From Corallococcus interemptor (GTDB lineage Bacteria; Myxococcota; Myxococcia; Myxococcales; Myxococcaceae): 64,000 nucleotides of DNA. The translations under genes were made by a program, and so were the position numbers. Below the pieces are notes generated by a model. That model made no database searches. It was not told where the DNA came from and worked only from the letters and a program-made list of their open reading frames with translations. Shown piece by piece: positions 18,175 through 26,144 of this stretch. The stretch spans positions 18,837-82,836 of the forward strand of contig NZ_RAWM01000029.1 in assembly GCF_003668875.1 (NCBI RefSeq), given 5' to 3'. The first letter of the stretch is position 1. The number at the start of each line of letters is the position of its first letter.

Positions 18175-18690
18175 TCACCACCAGAGCGGGCGTCGCTGCG
18201 GCTTGAAGCGGGCGCAGTACCACTCAGAGATCTGGTGGGCGGCCTTCAATGCAAGCCCGTGCTCCCGGCGCAGCACGTCCAGGAACCCGTGCAGGGAGAG
18301 GACTCGCCCGCGAAGCTCCTCGATGCCCCGGTGGAGGGCGCGGCGATCATGCAGGATCGCCGTCGCGTCGGGATGGTGACAAGCGTAGGCAATCACCGAG
18401 TGCTCCCCCATCCCTTCTGTCACCGGCGGGAGTTGGAGCTGGACCAGGGTCTCGGCCTCCGGGCTCTGCGGCACCAGCACGATGGGCGCCCCCGCGATGG
18501 CCTTCAGCATCGCTTCCGCTTCCTGGACCAGCCGTTCCGGGGCGCCAGCCTGGGAGGCGCCCACGGTCAACTCATCCCAGACCGTGTCGGTGATGACGAC
18601 GGGCAGGGCTCCCAGCGCCATCAGCGTAGCGGCATGACCCGCGCGCTGGATGTTCGCCAGCACGTCGGTGTCGACAACGTATTGGCTCAT
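18175..18690 (-). CDS. PIN-domain protein, probable toxin of a TA pair
   Basis: A 171-residue protein with the PIN nuclease pattern: an N-terminal acidic residue in VVDTDVLANI, an acidic residue in the helix DTVWDELTVG, a central E in GMGEHSVIAYA and a fourth Asp in ILHDRRAL. PIN proteins of this size are usually Mg-dependent RNases and commonly act as toxins. The start overlaps the stop of the upstream Xre-ImmA gene by ATGA, so the two form one transcription unit. No separate small antitoxin is present, which leaves the HTH-peptidase protein as the likely controller. Confidence 0.75.
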   Translation of the reverse strand: MSQYVVDTDVLANIQRAGHAATLMALGALPVVITDTVWDELTVGASQAGAPERLVQEAEAMLKAIAGAPIVLVPQSPEAETLVQLQLPPVTEGMGEHSVIAYACHHPDATAILHDRRALHRGIEELRGRVLSLHGFLDVLRREHGLALKAAHQISEWYCARFKPQRRPLWW

Positions 18691-19835
18691 GTGGCGAGGA
18701 GATCCTCGACAGGACGTCCGAGCAGCTCGCGAGCCCGGCTCGACGAAATCAACTCGTGGGCATGTGCATCCAGGGCACGGCGTTCGATGCCGGTGAAGCG
18801 CGTATCCTCCTCGAAGCTGTCCAGGACTGTTTCGTCCGGTGACATCACAAGGGCCTCCACGGTCTCCCGCTCCCGGATGTACCGGAGGTTGTAGAGATGC
18901 CAGGCCATGGCGGAGAAGCTGAGGCCGAAGTGGGTGCGGGCCCGGATGACCAACTCGCGGGCCGCCTTCAGGCCATAGCCTTCCGGTTTCGCGGCCCCCA
19001 GGCTCTGGGCCACGGCCTCTTCGGGCGCCAGCAGCATGGCGGCGAAGGCATTGGCCCGCTTCTCGGCGGGAGGGTTCTCCATCCAGAAGCGTGACGAGTC
19101 CAAGCGCCCCTCGTCCGTCTGGACGTCGCTCTCCGACAGGTCGAGGAGCTGATGCGCCAGCTCATGAGCCAGCACGAAGCGGCGCACCGGCTCATGCGTC
19201 AGCGCCTCATGGATGACGATGAGGCGGGCGTCGCCAGAGCGGCAGCTGACCCCATTCACGGCGGGGTTCGTGAAGGCATGGCGGAGGACGAGGATGTCGA
19301 AGTGACTCTCCATCAGCCGGCCCAGATTGCGCAGCGGCCCTTGCCGCTCCGGCAGCAGGGCACGGACCCTCCGGGCGCACGCATATCCCGCCTGGTGGGC
19401 ATTCTTCGAGGGAGGCGGCTCGGGCTGGAACTGCTCCGCCAACCGGGGGACCTGCCGGAGCGCCCCCAGCAGACTGAAGGCCCGTGCCTGCCGGAGCCCG
19501 TCCACGAGGAAGGCCCGATCCACGTCGGAGAGCGAAGCGCTGGCCGTGCTTCCCTTCAACAGCGCCGTGGGCTCCATGAGGGCCTTCTCAACGGGCGCGG
19601 ACGTATGGAAGAAGGCCGTGGGCGAGAGTCCCAGTGCCGAGGCCAACCGGGTCAGCGCGCTGAGCCCCAGCGCCTGCTCGCCCTGTTCGAAGGTCCGGAT
19701 GAGGTGCGCGGAAACCCGCGCACGCGCGGCCAGGGCCTCCACCTCCAACCCGGCTTCCTTCCTCCGCCTGGAGAGCCGGCGTCCCAGTTCCCTCAGGGCA
19801 TCCGAGGCGTCATCCGTGGGTGGCCCTTGCGTCAT
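18687..19835 (-). CDS. Xre-family regulator fused to ImmA/IrrE-type Zn peptidase
   Basis: A 382-residue two-domain protein. Residues ~12-70 form a Cro/C1-type HTH (LSRRRKEAGLEVEALAARA, VSAHLIRTFEQGE). The C-terminal half is a COG2856/DUF955 metallopeptidase with HELAH at 224-228 and the downstream KRANAFAAMLLAP block supplying the third ligand region. Such fusions act as antitoxins or as regulators that cleave repressors, as in ImmA of ICEBs1. With the overlapping PIN gene this resembles the Xre-COG2856 toxin-antitoxin modules described by comparative genomics. The intergenic region to 19887 is only 51 bp. Confidence 0.87.
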   Translation of the reverse strand: MTQGPPTDDASDALRELGRRLSRRRKEAGLEVEALAARARVSAHLIRTFEQGEQALGLSALTRLASALGLSPTAFFHTSAPVEKALMEPTALLKGSTASASLSDVDRAFLVDGLRQARAFSLLGALRQVPRLAEQFQPEPPPSKNAHQAGYACARRVRALLPERQGPLRNLGRLMESHFDILVLRHAFTNPAVNGVSCRSGDARLIVIHEALTHEPVRRFVLAHELAHQLLDLSESDVQTDEGRLDSSRFWMENPPAEKRANAFAAMLLAPEEAVAQSLGAAKPEGYGLKAARELVIRARTHFGLSFSAMAWHLYNLRYIRERETVEALVMSPDETVLDSFEEDTRFTGIERRALDAHAHELISSSRARELLGRPVEDLLAT

Positions 19836-19886
19836 GCCTCCAGCATCAAGCAGGGCCTCCCGGGTGGCAAGGCCACCGGGGGACGA

Positions 19887-20429
19887 CTACCAGCGCACGC
19901 GGTAGATGGCGGCGCGGCCCTGGCGGGACTCGACGACGGTGGTCAGGCCCTTCACGCCGGTGGTCAGCGTGCCGTGGTGGCAGATGGAGCCGATGAACTC
20001 CGGATACGTGCCGCCCTCGTTCACCTTGATGCGGTAGTCCGTGTCCGCCAGGCGCTCCACGTCCACGTGCAGGAAGTTGCTGCCGGAGGCCAGGTTGCGC
20101 GACGTGCGCTCCAGGGCGCGCGCGGGGCCCAGCAGCTTCAACACCGTCTGGAGCGCGCGGCCCATGTTCGTCTCGAAGTAGCCCGCGACGAAGCGCTCGC
20201 CCAGCAGCCACTGCGCCTCGTTCATGGACACGTCCGGGAACAGCTCCGTCGCGCCAATCTGCAGCAGCTTCTGCCAGGTCGCGTTCGGGTACGCGGGCTC
20301 CAGCTTCCGGTCCAGGTCCAGCCCGGCTTCCTTCAGCTTCGCGCGCAGCGGACCTTCCAGCCGGCCCTTCAAGGCCAACAGCAGTCCTTCGACCGTATGG
20401 CCGAAGACGATCTCCGACGGGTTCGACAC
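19887..20429 (-). CDS. DUF2378 family protein (myxobacterial), copy 1
   Basis: A 180-residue protein of the TIGR02265/DUF2378 family, which is largely confined to myxobacteria and has no known function. The start is set at the GTG at 20427-20429, with GGAGGAG six bases upstream; this gives exactly the length of the paralogue at 22.9-23.5 kb. Shared blocks include HTVEGL, LGERFV, MGRAL, LGPAR.LER and GTLTTGVKGL, and identity by eye is above half. The end, YRVRW, is also conserved. An ATG 22 codons upstream in frame has no ribosome-binding site. Confidence 0.88.
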   Translation of the reverse strand: MSNPSEIVFGHTVEGLLLALKGRLEGPLRAKLKEAGLDLDRKLEPAYPNATWQKLLQIGATELFPDVSMNEAQWLLGERFVAGYFETNMGRALQTVLKLLGPARALERTSRNLASGSNFLHVDVERLADTDYRIKVNEGGTYPEFIGSICHHGTLTTGVKGLTTVVESRQGRAAIYRVRW

Positions 20430-20639
20430 GAGGGGCTCCTCCGCCACGTCTCGGGGGATGACGTGGCTTGGGTGCCCCCTGGTTAGTTCGAACATGCACC
20501 TGTGGACAACCCCTACATCCCCGGGGTGATGACGATTTCACGGTGAGGACAGTCGCACCTCCCCGCCGTCAGAAGCGTCCAGGCGGGCTCCACGTCAATG
20601 ATTGCTCACCGGTCCATGGGACACGGCCTTGGGGGGCAT

Positions 20640-22907
20640 ATGAGCTGGAGCATCCACATTCCCGCGGTGAACACGCTCAAGCTCGCGCTGGGCAACGCCG
20701 CGCATGAACAGGCGCTGGGCCACGCGGAGCTGAACGGCAACAAGGCCATCCCCATCCAGGGCGGCCAGGTGTCCCTGACCGGCGCGTTCAAGGTCCCCGT
20801 CGAGCTCTTCAACGACCGGGACGACAAGGACGCGTACGGCATCATCGGCATGCCCCCCAAGGAGCTGGATGGCTCCACGGTGGAGCCCCTCTTCTCCCCG
20901 GACGGCGTCGCGTGCTGGCTGAAGTACGCGGCGGAGCTGAGCGCGGAGGCCAACGGCCAGGGCGACTTCCCCTTCGTCGGACTGAGCGGATCAGGCTCGC
21001 TCCAGGTGCAGGTGGCGGACTACCGGCACCACGCCGCCACCCAGACGCTGGAGGCCGCGATGGGCTCGGACGTGAAGTCCCTGCGGCTGCCCTTCGTGCT
21101 CGCGGACGTGCAGGCGCTCCAGCCCGGTGACGCCCTGTCGTTCCAGTCGTGCGTGGCCCTGAAGGCCGGCGTGAAGGTGTCCTGGTCCGCCATCAGCACG
21201 TCCCTGGTGACGGCGCTCGCGAAGCGCATCGCCGGGCAGCTGGTGTTCGAGCTGAAGGCGGAAGCGGGCGCGTCCATCGGCGGCACCGTGTCCCTCCAGG
21301 ACACGTTCCGCATCGTCTTCTCCCGCCCGAAGGACGGCGGCCCCTTCCGCGTGTCGGTGCGCAAGGCCACGTCGGACGCCGCGGCGGTCCACGTCTCCGC
21401 GGGCGTGTCGCTGGAATACACGTCGCCGCTGCTCGCCTCCATCCTGAGCGCCGTGGACGCCAAGGTGCAGGACGCCTTGAAGATCGTCGATGGCCTGGAG
21501 CAGGGCTCGCTCCAGCCCGCGCTCCTCGGCGTCGCCGCCGCGCTGCTGAAGCAGCTGGGGTTCCTCAAGGCGGTGGAGCCCACGGTCGCGGCGGTGACGG
21601 CCGCGTATGAAGAGCTGAAGGACTTCGTGGAGAGCGTGGTGAGCGGCTCGCTCAAGGCCGGCTTCGAGTACGAGTACGCGCGCACCACCGAGGACGCGAC
21701 CCTGCTGGAGCTGGAGGTGCCCGTGGCGGAGCTGGCGGGTGCGCACGGCGCGCTCGTCTCCGGCGACCTGGCGTCCATCCAGCGCCGGGTGAACGACGCC
21801 TGGCTGCGGCGCTACTTCCACATGAAGTCCGTGGAGTCCCAGCGCGTCTGGGGCCTGGGCCTGGGCTGGCGTGACTTCAACTTCGCCTCGCAGGAGGACC
21901 GCCGCAAGCTCAAGGCCGTGGTCCAGCACGCGTCCCGGGACCACCGGCAGGGGCCGCGCCGCTACGCGTTCCTGGGCGCGCGCAGCTACACGAGCTCCGG
22001 CGTGCTGTACGGGAAGACGTCCCGCTGGGGGCTCGACTTCAGCGCCCAGATGCCGCGCTTCAGCCTCACGCCCAGCGCGGACGAGTTCGAATACGCCTTC
22101 TTCGGCCAGAGCCAGGTGGAGGACGGCCTGTCCAAGGAGCTCATCCAGCGCGCGGTGGACGCGGCCACCCTCTGGGGCGCGGTCCGGCCCGAGGACGCGC
22201 CAGCGCTGGTGGACCGCCTCTTCCGCGCGGCGCCCGCCGGCACCAAGACCGAAACACGGCTGGACCTGCGCGTGGACAACCCCAGCTTCCGGCGGCTGCT
22301 GGCGAAGCTGGGCTCCGAGCCCGTCTTCGAACGCAACGCCTTCGCGCGGGCCCTGGCGCGCGCCATGCCCCGGGTCAACCAGCCCGTGCGCACGAGCCTC
22401 CAGCGCCGCGAGGAGCTCTACACGCCGCTCTGGGACGCGTACCTCAAGGACGGGGCGAAGGACTGGACGCTGGACCGGGCGAAGGCGAGCGTGGCGTACC
22501 ACCTGAAGACCCAGGCGGGAGCGGACGGCTTCGTCGCGTCACACTGGGAGCAGACCGGCGGCACGGGCACGTTCGCGGACGTGCTGGTGCAGTGCTCGCG
22601 CTACGGGGGCGACATCGGGAGCCGGCCGTACGGCAAGGTGTACGTGTTCTGGAAGGACCTGCTCGACAAGCTCATCGCGCTGAACAAGGCCATCCAGTCG
22701 GAAGCCGTCATCGCGGAGAACGACGCGACCTCCGCCGTGCAGCAGGTGTTCACGGCGCTGGATGACCTGGCCTGCGACGACTTCCGCGTCACCGCGTTCG
22801 TCTCGTGGATGGATCAGCTCGCCCTCCGGTGGAAGCTGGGGTCGGGCATCCAGCGCCTGCTCCAGGTGCGCGTGGGAGACCAGGAGTTCGTCATCTCCCA
22901 CGGCTGA
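20640..22907 (+). CDS. Unrecognised 755-residue protein between DUF2378 paralogues
   Basis: A large soluble protein without signal peptide or membrane segment. I recognise no domain. The N-terminal ~250 residues look beta-rich, residues ~265-350 are helical and Ala/Leu-rich (DAKVQDALKIVDGLEQGS, then AAYEELKDFVESVV), and the C-terminal half is mixed with many aromatic residues (SRWGLDFSAQMPRFSL, GKVYVFWKDLLDKL). It starts MSWSIHIPAVNTLKLAL at the ATG at 20640, just after a G-run that may serve as ribosome-binding site. It faces a DUF2378 gene on each side, and its stop lies three bases from the stop of the second one. Codon use is like the rest of the window. Confidence 0.8.
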   Translation: MSWSIHIPAVNTLKLALGNAAHEQALGHAELNGNKAIPIQGGQVSLTGAFKVPVELFNDRDDKDAYGIIGMPPKELDGSTVEPLFSPDGVACWLKYAAELSAEANGQGDFPFVGLSGSGSLQVQVADYRHHAATQTLEAAMGSDVKSLRLPFVLADVQALQPGDALSFQSCVALKAGVKVSWSAISTSLVTALAKRIAGQLVFELKAEAGASIGGTVSLQDTFRIVFSRPKDGGPFRVSVRKATSDAAAVHVSAGVSLEYTSPLLASILSAVDAKVQDALKIVDGLEQGSLQPALLGVAAALLKQLGFLKAVEPTVAAVTAAYEELKDFVESVVSGSLKAGFEYEYARTTEDATLLELEVPVAELAGAHGALVSGDLASIQRRVNDAWLRRYFHMKSVESQRVWGLGLGWRDFNFASQEDRRKLKAVVQHASRDHRQGPRRYAFLGARSYTSSGVLYGKTSRWGLDFSAQMPRFSLTPSADEFEYAFFGQSQVEDGLSKELIQRAVDAATLWGAVRPEDAPALVDRLFRAAPAGTKTETRLDLRVDNPSFRRLLAKLGSEPVFERNAFARALARAMPRVNQPVRTSLQRREELYTPLWDAYLKDGAKDWTLDRAKASVAYHLKTQAGADGFVASHWEQTGGTGTFADVLVQCSRYGGDIGSRPYGKVYVFWKDLLDKLIALNKAIQSEAVIAENDATSAVQQVFTALDDLACDDFRVTAFVSWMDQLALRWKLGSGIQRLLQVRVGDQEFVISHG

Positions 22908-22910
22908 GAG

Positions 22911-23453
22911 CTACCAGCGGATCCGGTACGTCGCGGCGGGGGGCGCGTGGGTCTCCACCTCGGTGGAGAGCCCCTTCACGCCGGTGGTCAGGGTGCCGAA
23001 GTGGCAGAGCGCGCCGATGAACTCCGGGTGGACGCCGCCGTCGGTCACCGTCAGCCGGTAGTCGGTGGCGGCCAGGCGCTGCACGTCCACCTGCAGGTAG
23101 TTGTTGCCGGAGGCCATGTTGCGCGTGGTGCGCTCCAGCGTGCGCGCGGGCCCCAGGAACCGCAGCACGCTCTGTAGCGCGCGGCCCATGTGGGTGGCGA
23201 AGTAGGCCGAGACGAACCGCTCCCCCAGGAACCAGTGCGCCTGCGCGGGCGGGCGGTGGGGAAAGAGCGCCTCCGCGGCGAGGAGCAGCATCTGGTGCCA
23301 CTGTTCCCGGGGATAGGCGGGCGCCAGCTTCTGGTCCAGGTCCAGCCCCACGCGCTTCAGCCGCGCCCGGAGCGCTCCATCCAGGTGCCCTTCCAGGACC
23401 ACCACCAAGCCTTCGACCGTGTGGCTGAACACGACCTTTTCCAGGCGACGCAT
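22911..23453 (-). CDS. DUF2378 family protein (myxobacterial), copy 2
   Basis: A 180-residue paralogue of the gene at 19.9-20.4 kb, in the same orientation and of identical length, with the same HTVEGL, LGERFVSAYF, MGRALQSVL, LERTTRNMASG and GTLTTGVKGL blocks. Function is unknown; the family is expanded in myxobacteria. Its 3' end almost abuts the stop of the 755-residue gene (three bases between), so the two are convergently packed. The pair looks like an old tandem duplication with a gene of opposite orientation between the copies. Confidence 0.9.
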   Translation of the reverse strand: MRRLEKVVFSHTVEGLVVVLEGHLDGALRARLKRVGLDLDQKLAPAYPREQWHQMLLLAAEALFPHRPPAQAHWFLGERFVSAYFATHMGRALQSVLRFLGPARTLERTTRNMASGNNYLQVDVQRLAATDYRLTVTDGGVHPEFIGALCHFGTLTTGVKGLSTEVETHAPPAATYRIRW

Positions 23454-23618
23454 GACGGGAAGTGCCTCCTCCCTGGCGCGGGGATGCGTCCTTCATCGGT
23501 AGACCGTCACGAACCCCGGAACAACCCACCCCTCCCTTCGTGCAGCGGGATTTCCACCAGCGGACGGAGCAACTTCAGCAGGCCCGTGGACAGCGCCATC
23601 CATGGCTTCATGGGGCGC

Positions 23619-24356
23619 ATGTTGCTCAAGGCCTGTCTCAACGGAGCCCGCGCGGCCGTGGATCATCCCCGCGTGCCTGTCACCCCGGAAGCGTTGGCGA
23701 AGGACGCCGCCGCCTGTCACGCCGTGGGCGCGGGTGCGTTCCACGTGCACCCCCGCGCGGCGCACGGCTTCGAGTCCCTGGACGCGGCGGACCTCGGCGC
23801 GACGGTGGCGGACCTCCGCCGTGCGTGTCCGGGCGTGCCGGTGGGCGTCAGCACGGGCGCGTGGATGGTCCCGGACGTGAAGGCCCGCCACGCGCGCGTC
23901 GCCAGCTGGAAGGCGCTGTCCGCCAGCACCCGTCCCGACTTCGCCTCCGTCAACCTGTCCGAGCCCGGCTGGGAGTCCATCGCGGACGCGCTGCTCGACG
24001 CGGGCATCGGCGTGGAGGCGGGCGTGTGGTTTCCGGAGGACGTGTCACGGCTGACCGCGTGGCCCCAGGCCTCGAAGTGCCTGCGCATCCTCGTGGAGAC
24101 GCAGTCCTCCCAACCCGAGGCCGCGTGTCAGGAGGCGCGGACGCTGGTGGAGCTGCTGCGCGCCACGGGCCTCGAAAGGCCGCTGCTCGTGCACGGCTCG
24201 GAAGGAGGCGCGTGGGCCGTGCTCGGCTGGGCCCGGCGCCACGGCTTCGACACGCGCATTGGACTGGAGGACACGCTGGTGCTTCCGGACGGGCAGCGCG
24301 CGCAAGACAACGCCGCGCTGGTGTCCGCGGCCATCCGGGTCATGCGCGAACGGTGA
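23619..24356 (+). CDS. BKACE family (DUF849) beta-keto acid cleavage enzyme
   Basis: A 245-residue TIM-barrel Zn enzyme related to 3-keto-5-aminohexanoate cleavage enzyme, which joins a beta-keto acid with acetyl-CoA to form acetoacetate and a CoA thioester. The opening MLLKACLNGAR, the Zn-ligand motif FHVHPR, SVNLSEPG with the conserved Glu, LLVHGSEGGAW and the C-terminal GLEDTLVLPDG are family hallmarks. Substrate is not predictable. Starts at 23610 and 23619 are both possible; the second matches the usual family opening. It is somewhat shorter than the typical ~270-310 residues. Confidence 0.88.
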   Translation: MLLKACLNGARAAVDHPRVPVTPEALAKDAAACHAVGAGAFHVHPRAAHGFESLDAADLGATVADLRRACPGVPVGVSTGAWMVPDVKARHARVASWKALSASTRPDFASVNLSEPGWESIADALLDAGIGVEAGVWFPEDVSRLTAWPQASKCLRILVETQSSQPEAACQEARTLVELLRATGLERPLLVHGSEGGAWAVLGWARRHGFDTRIGLEDTLVLPDGQRAQDNAALVSAAIRVMRER

Positions 24357-24423
24357 GTCTTCACGGCCCGCATGGATCATCTCCCAAGCCCCGCCGCGCC
24401 CGGCTTCCTATGATGGAAGCACC

Positions 24424-25284
24424 ATGCACGAGCCTCCCTCAGCAGGCGGATCCCCTCCAGCCCGGGAGGAGGATCCGCCGTCCCCTGCGTGGGCGCTCAT
24501 CCTGGGTGCTTCCTCCGGCACGGGCGCGGCCATCGCGGAGGCCGTCGCGCGCAAGCCGGGCCTGAACGTCTTCGGCGTGCACCGGGGCCGCTACCTGGAC
24601 ACCGCGCGTGAGCTGGAAGCCCGTGTGCGCGACGTGGGCCGGGACATCCACCTGCGGCAGGCGGATGCCTCCACGCCCGAGGCCGCGGAGGCTGGCGCGG
24701 ACGAATTGCTCCAGCGCACGGGCCCTCGCAGCGTGAAGCTGTTCGTGCACGCCATCGCGGGCGCGTCCGTGGGGCGCTTCCTCTCCGAAGGGCCGGACCG
24801 GCTGCACCCGCGCCGCATCCAGCGCACGTTCGACTGCATGGCGCACTCGTTCGTGTACTGGACGCAGGCCCTGGTGCGGCGCGACCTGCTGGCTCCGGAT
24901 GCGCGCCTGCTGGGCCTGCAGAACCCGTTGGATCAGACGCACCTGGGCAACACCGGCCTCATCAGCTCCGCCAAGGCCGCGCTGGAGATGTACGTGCGCC
25001 ACCTGGCCATCGAGCTGGGCCCGAAGGGCCACCGCGTCAACCTGCTCAAGTTCGGCACGGTGCTGACGCCCGCGCTGCGCCACGTCTATTCGCCAGAGGC
25101 GCTGGCCCAGCTGGAAGCACGCCACGCGGCCATGAACCCCGCGGGGCGCATGGGCACGCTGGACGACGTGGCCCGCTTCGTCACCGTGCTCGTGGGAGAT
25201 GACGCCGCGTGGTTCAACGGCGCCACCATCGACTTCACGGGCGGCATGACGCTCAAGCTGATGGACCTGGTGCTCAACCCGTGA
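24424..25284 (+). CDS. SDR-family oxidoreductase, atypical (enoyl-reductase-like)
   Basis: A 286-residue Rossmann protein. The cofactor motif is GASSGTGAAIAE. The C-terminal SSAKAALEMYVRHLAIEL, with ELGPKGHRVN and a final DFTGGMTL, resembles the FabI/FabL enoyl-reductase branch more than classical SDRs. The catalytic Lys is present. Neither YxxxK (Ile at the expected Tyr position in LISSAK) nor YxxxxxxK can be found, so the normal proton donor seems absent. Activity may be altered or lost. The 3' end overlaps the convergent methyltransferase gene by 11 bases. Confidence 0.85.
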   Translation: MHEPPSAGGSPPAREEDPPSPAWALILGASSGTGAAIAEAVARKPGLNVFGVHRGRYLDTARELEARVRDVGRDIHLRQADASTPEAAEAGADELLQRTGPRSVKLFVHAIAGASVGRFLSEGPDRLHPRRIQRTFDCMAHSFVYWTQALVRRDLLAPDARLLGLQNPLDQTHLGNTGLISSAKAALEMYVRHLAIELGPKGHRVNLLKFGTVLTPALRHVYSPEALAQLEARHAAMNPAGRMGTLDDVARFVTVLVGDDAAWFNGATIDFTGGMTLKLMDLVLNP

Positions 25285-26137
25285 CGGCCGGAACGCGGAA
25301 CGTGAGGCAGTAGTAGAACGGTGACACCTGTTCCTCGATGACGTCCTCGGCGCCCTGCGGCAGCAGCTCGCGAGGACTCTTCGCCTCACGTGTGTAGAAC
25401 GTGAGGGCCCGGAAGGCGGCGCGCTGGAACAGCGACGGGCGGAAGGCCGCGTCCAGCTGCTCGTCCACCACCACCAGCGGCGTGCCGGGAAGCGCCACGC
25501 GCGCCATCTCCCGCAGCGCCACCGCGGGCTGGCGGTAGCTGCCCATCGCGCCGACGTGGAAGACGCGGTCGAACGTGGCGTCCCGGAACGGGAGCGAGTG
25601 CGCGTCCGCCACCATCAGCCGCGTGTCCTTCACGCCCCGGCCCTTGCGCAGGCGCTTCTCGCACTGCGCCAGCATGCCGGTGCTCAGGTCCAGGCCCCAC
25701 ACCTCCACGGGCAGGCCCGGCGGCAGCGCGCCCCGGATGCGCGGCAGGTTCGCGCCCGCGCCCACGCCCACCTCCAGCACGCGCACGGGCTGCCCGTCAT
25801 CGCGAGGCTTCAGCGCGCCCAGCTCCAGCCTGCGCATGTACCCGTCGCGCATCCGCGATTCCGAGACGGACTGGAACAGCGGCGTCAGCACCGTCGTCAG
25901 CGGGTCGTGCAGCGCGGGCAGCCCGTCATAGAGGTGGCGCATGAGGCGGTCCGTGCCCCGCACGCGGTCCTCGCGGTACAGCCGCGCCAGGCCGTCCGCC
26001 ACCTCCCACGTCTCGCCGCAGCCACCACAGAGCAGACGGCCCTCGTCCAGCCGCGCGTCCTCGCTCTGCCCGTGCCACACCAGCTGGCCCCGGCAATCCG
26101 GGCATGCCAGCAACGCCACGTCCCGCAGCCACATCAT
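25274..26137 (-). CDS. SAM-dependent methyltransferase with N-terminal zinc ribbon
   Basis: A 287-residue enzyme. Residues ~12-45 carry a Trm112-like zinc ribbon (CPDC ... CGGC). The class I methyltransferase core follows, with motif I LEVGVGAGANL, the acidic GLDLSTGML strand end and DAHSLPFRDATFDRVF, as in UbiE/COQ5-like enzymes. The substrate is unknown. Two adjacent ATGs (26132-26137) are possible; the first is used. The start lies seven bases downstream of the giant kinase's stop, so it is probably the second gene of that operon. Confidence 0.88.
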   Translation of the reverse strand: MMWLRDVALLACPDCRGQLVWHGQSEDARLDEGRLLCGGCGETWEVADGLARLYREDRVRGTDRLMRHLYDGLPALHDPLTTVLTPLFQSVSESRMRDGYMRRLELGALKPRDDGQPVRVLEVGVGAGANLPRIRGALPPGLPVEVWGLDLSTGMLAQCEKRLRKGRGVKDTRLMVADAHSLPFRDATFDRVFHVGAMGSYRQPAVALREMARVALPGTPLVVVDEQLDAAFRPSLFQRAAFRALTFYTREAKSPRELLPQGAEDVIEEQVSPFYYCLTFRVPAVTG

Positions 26138-26144
26138 CGCTTCG

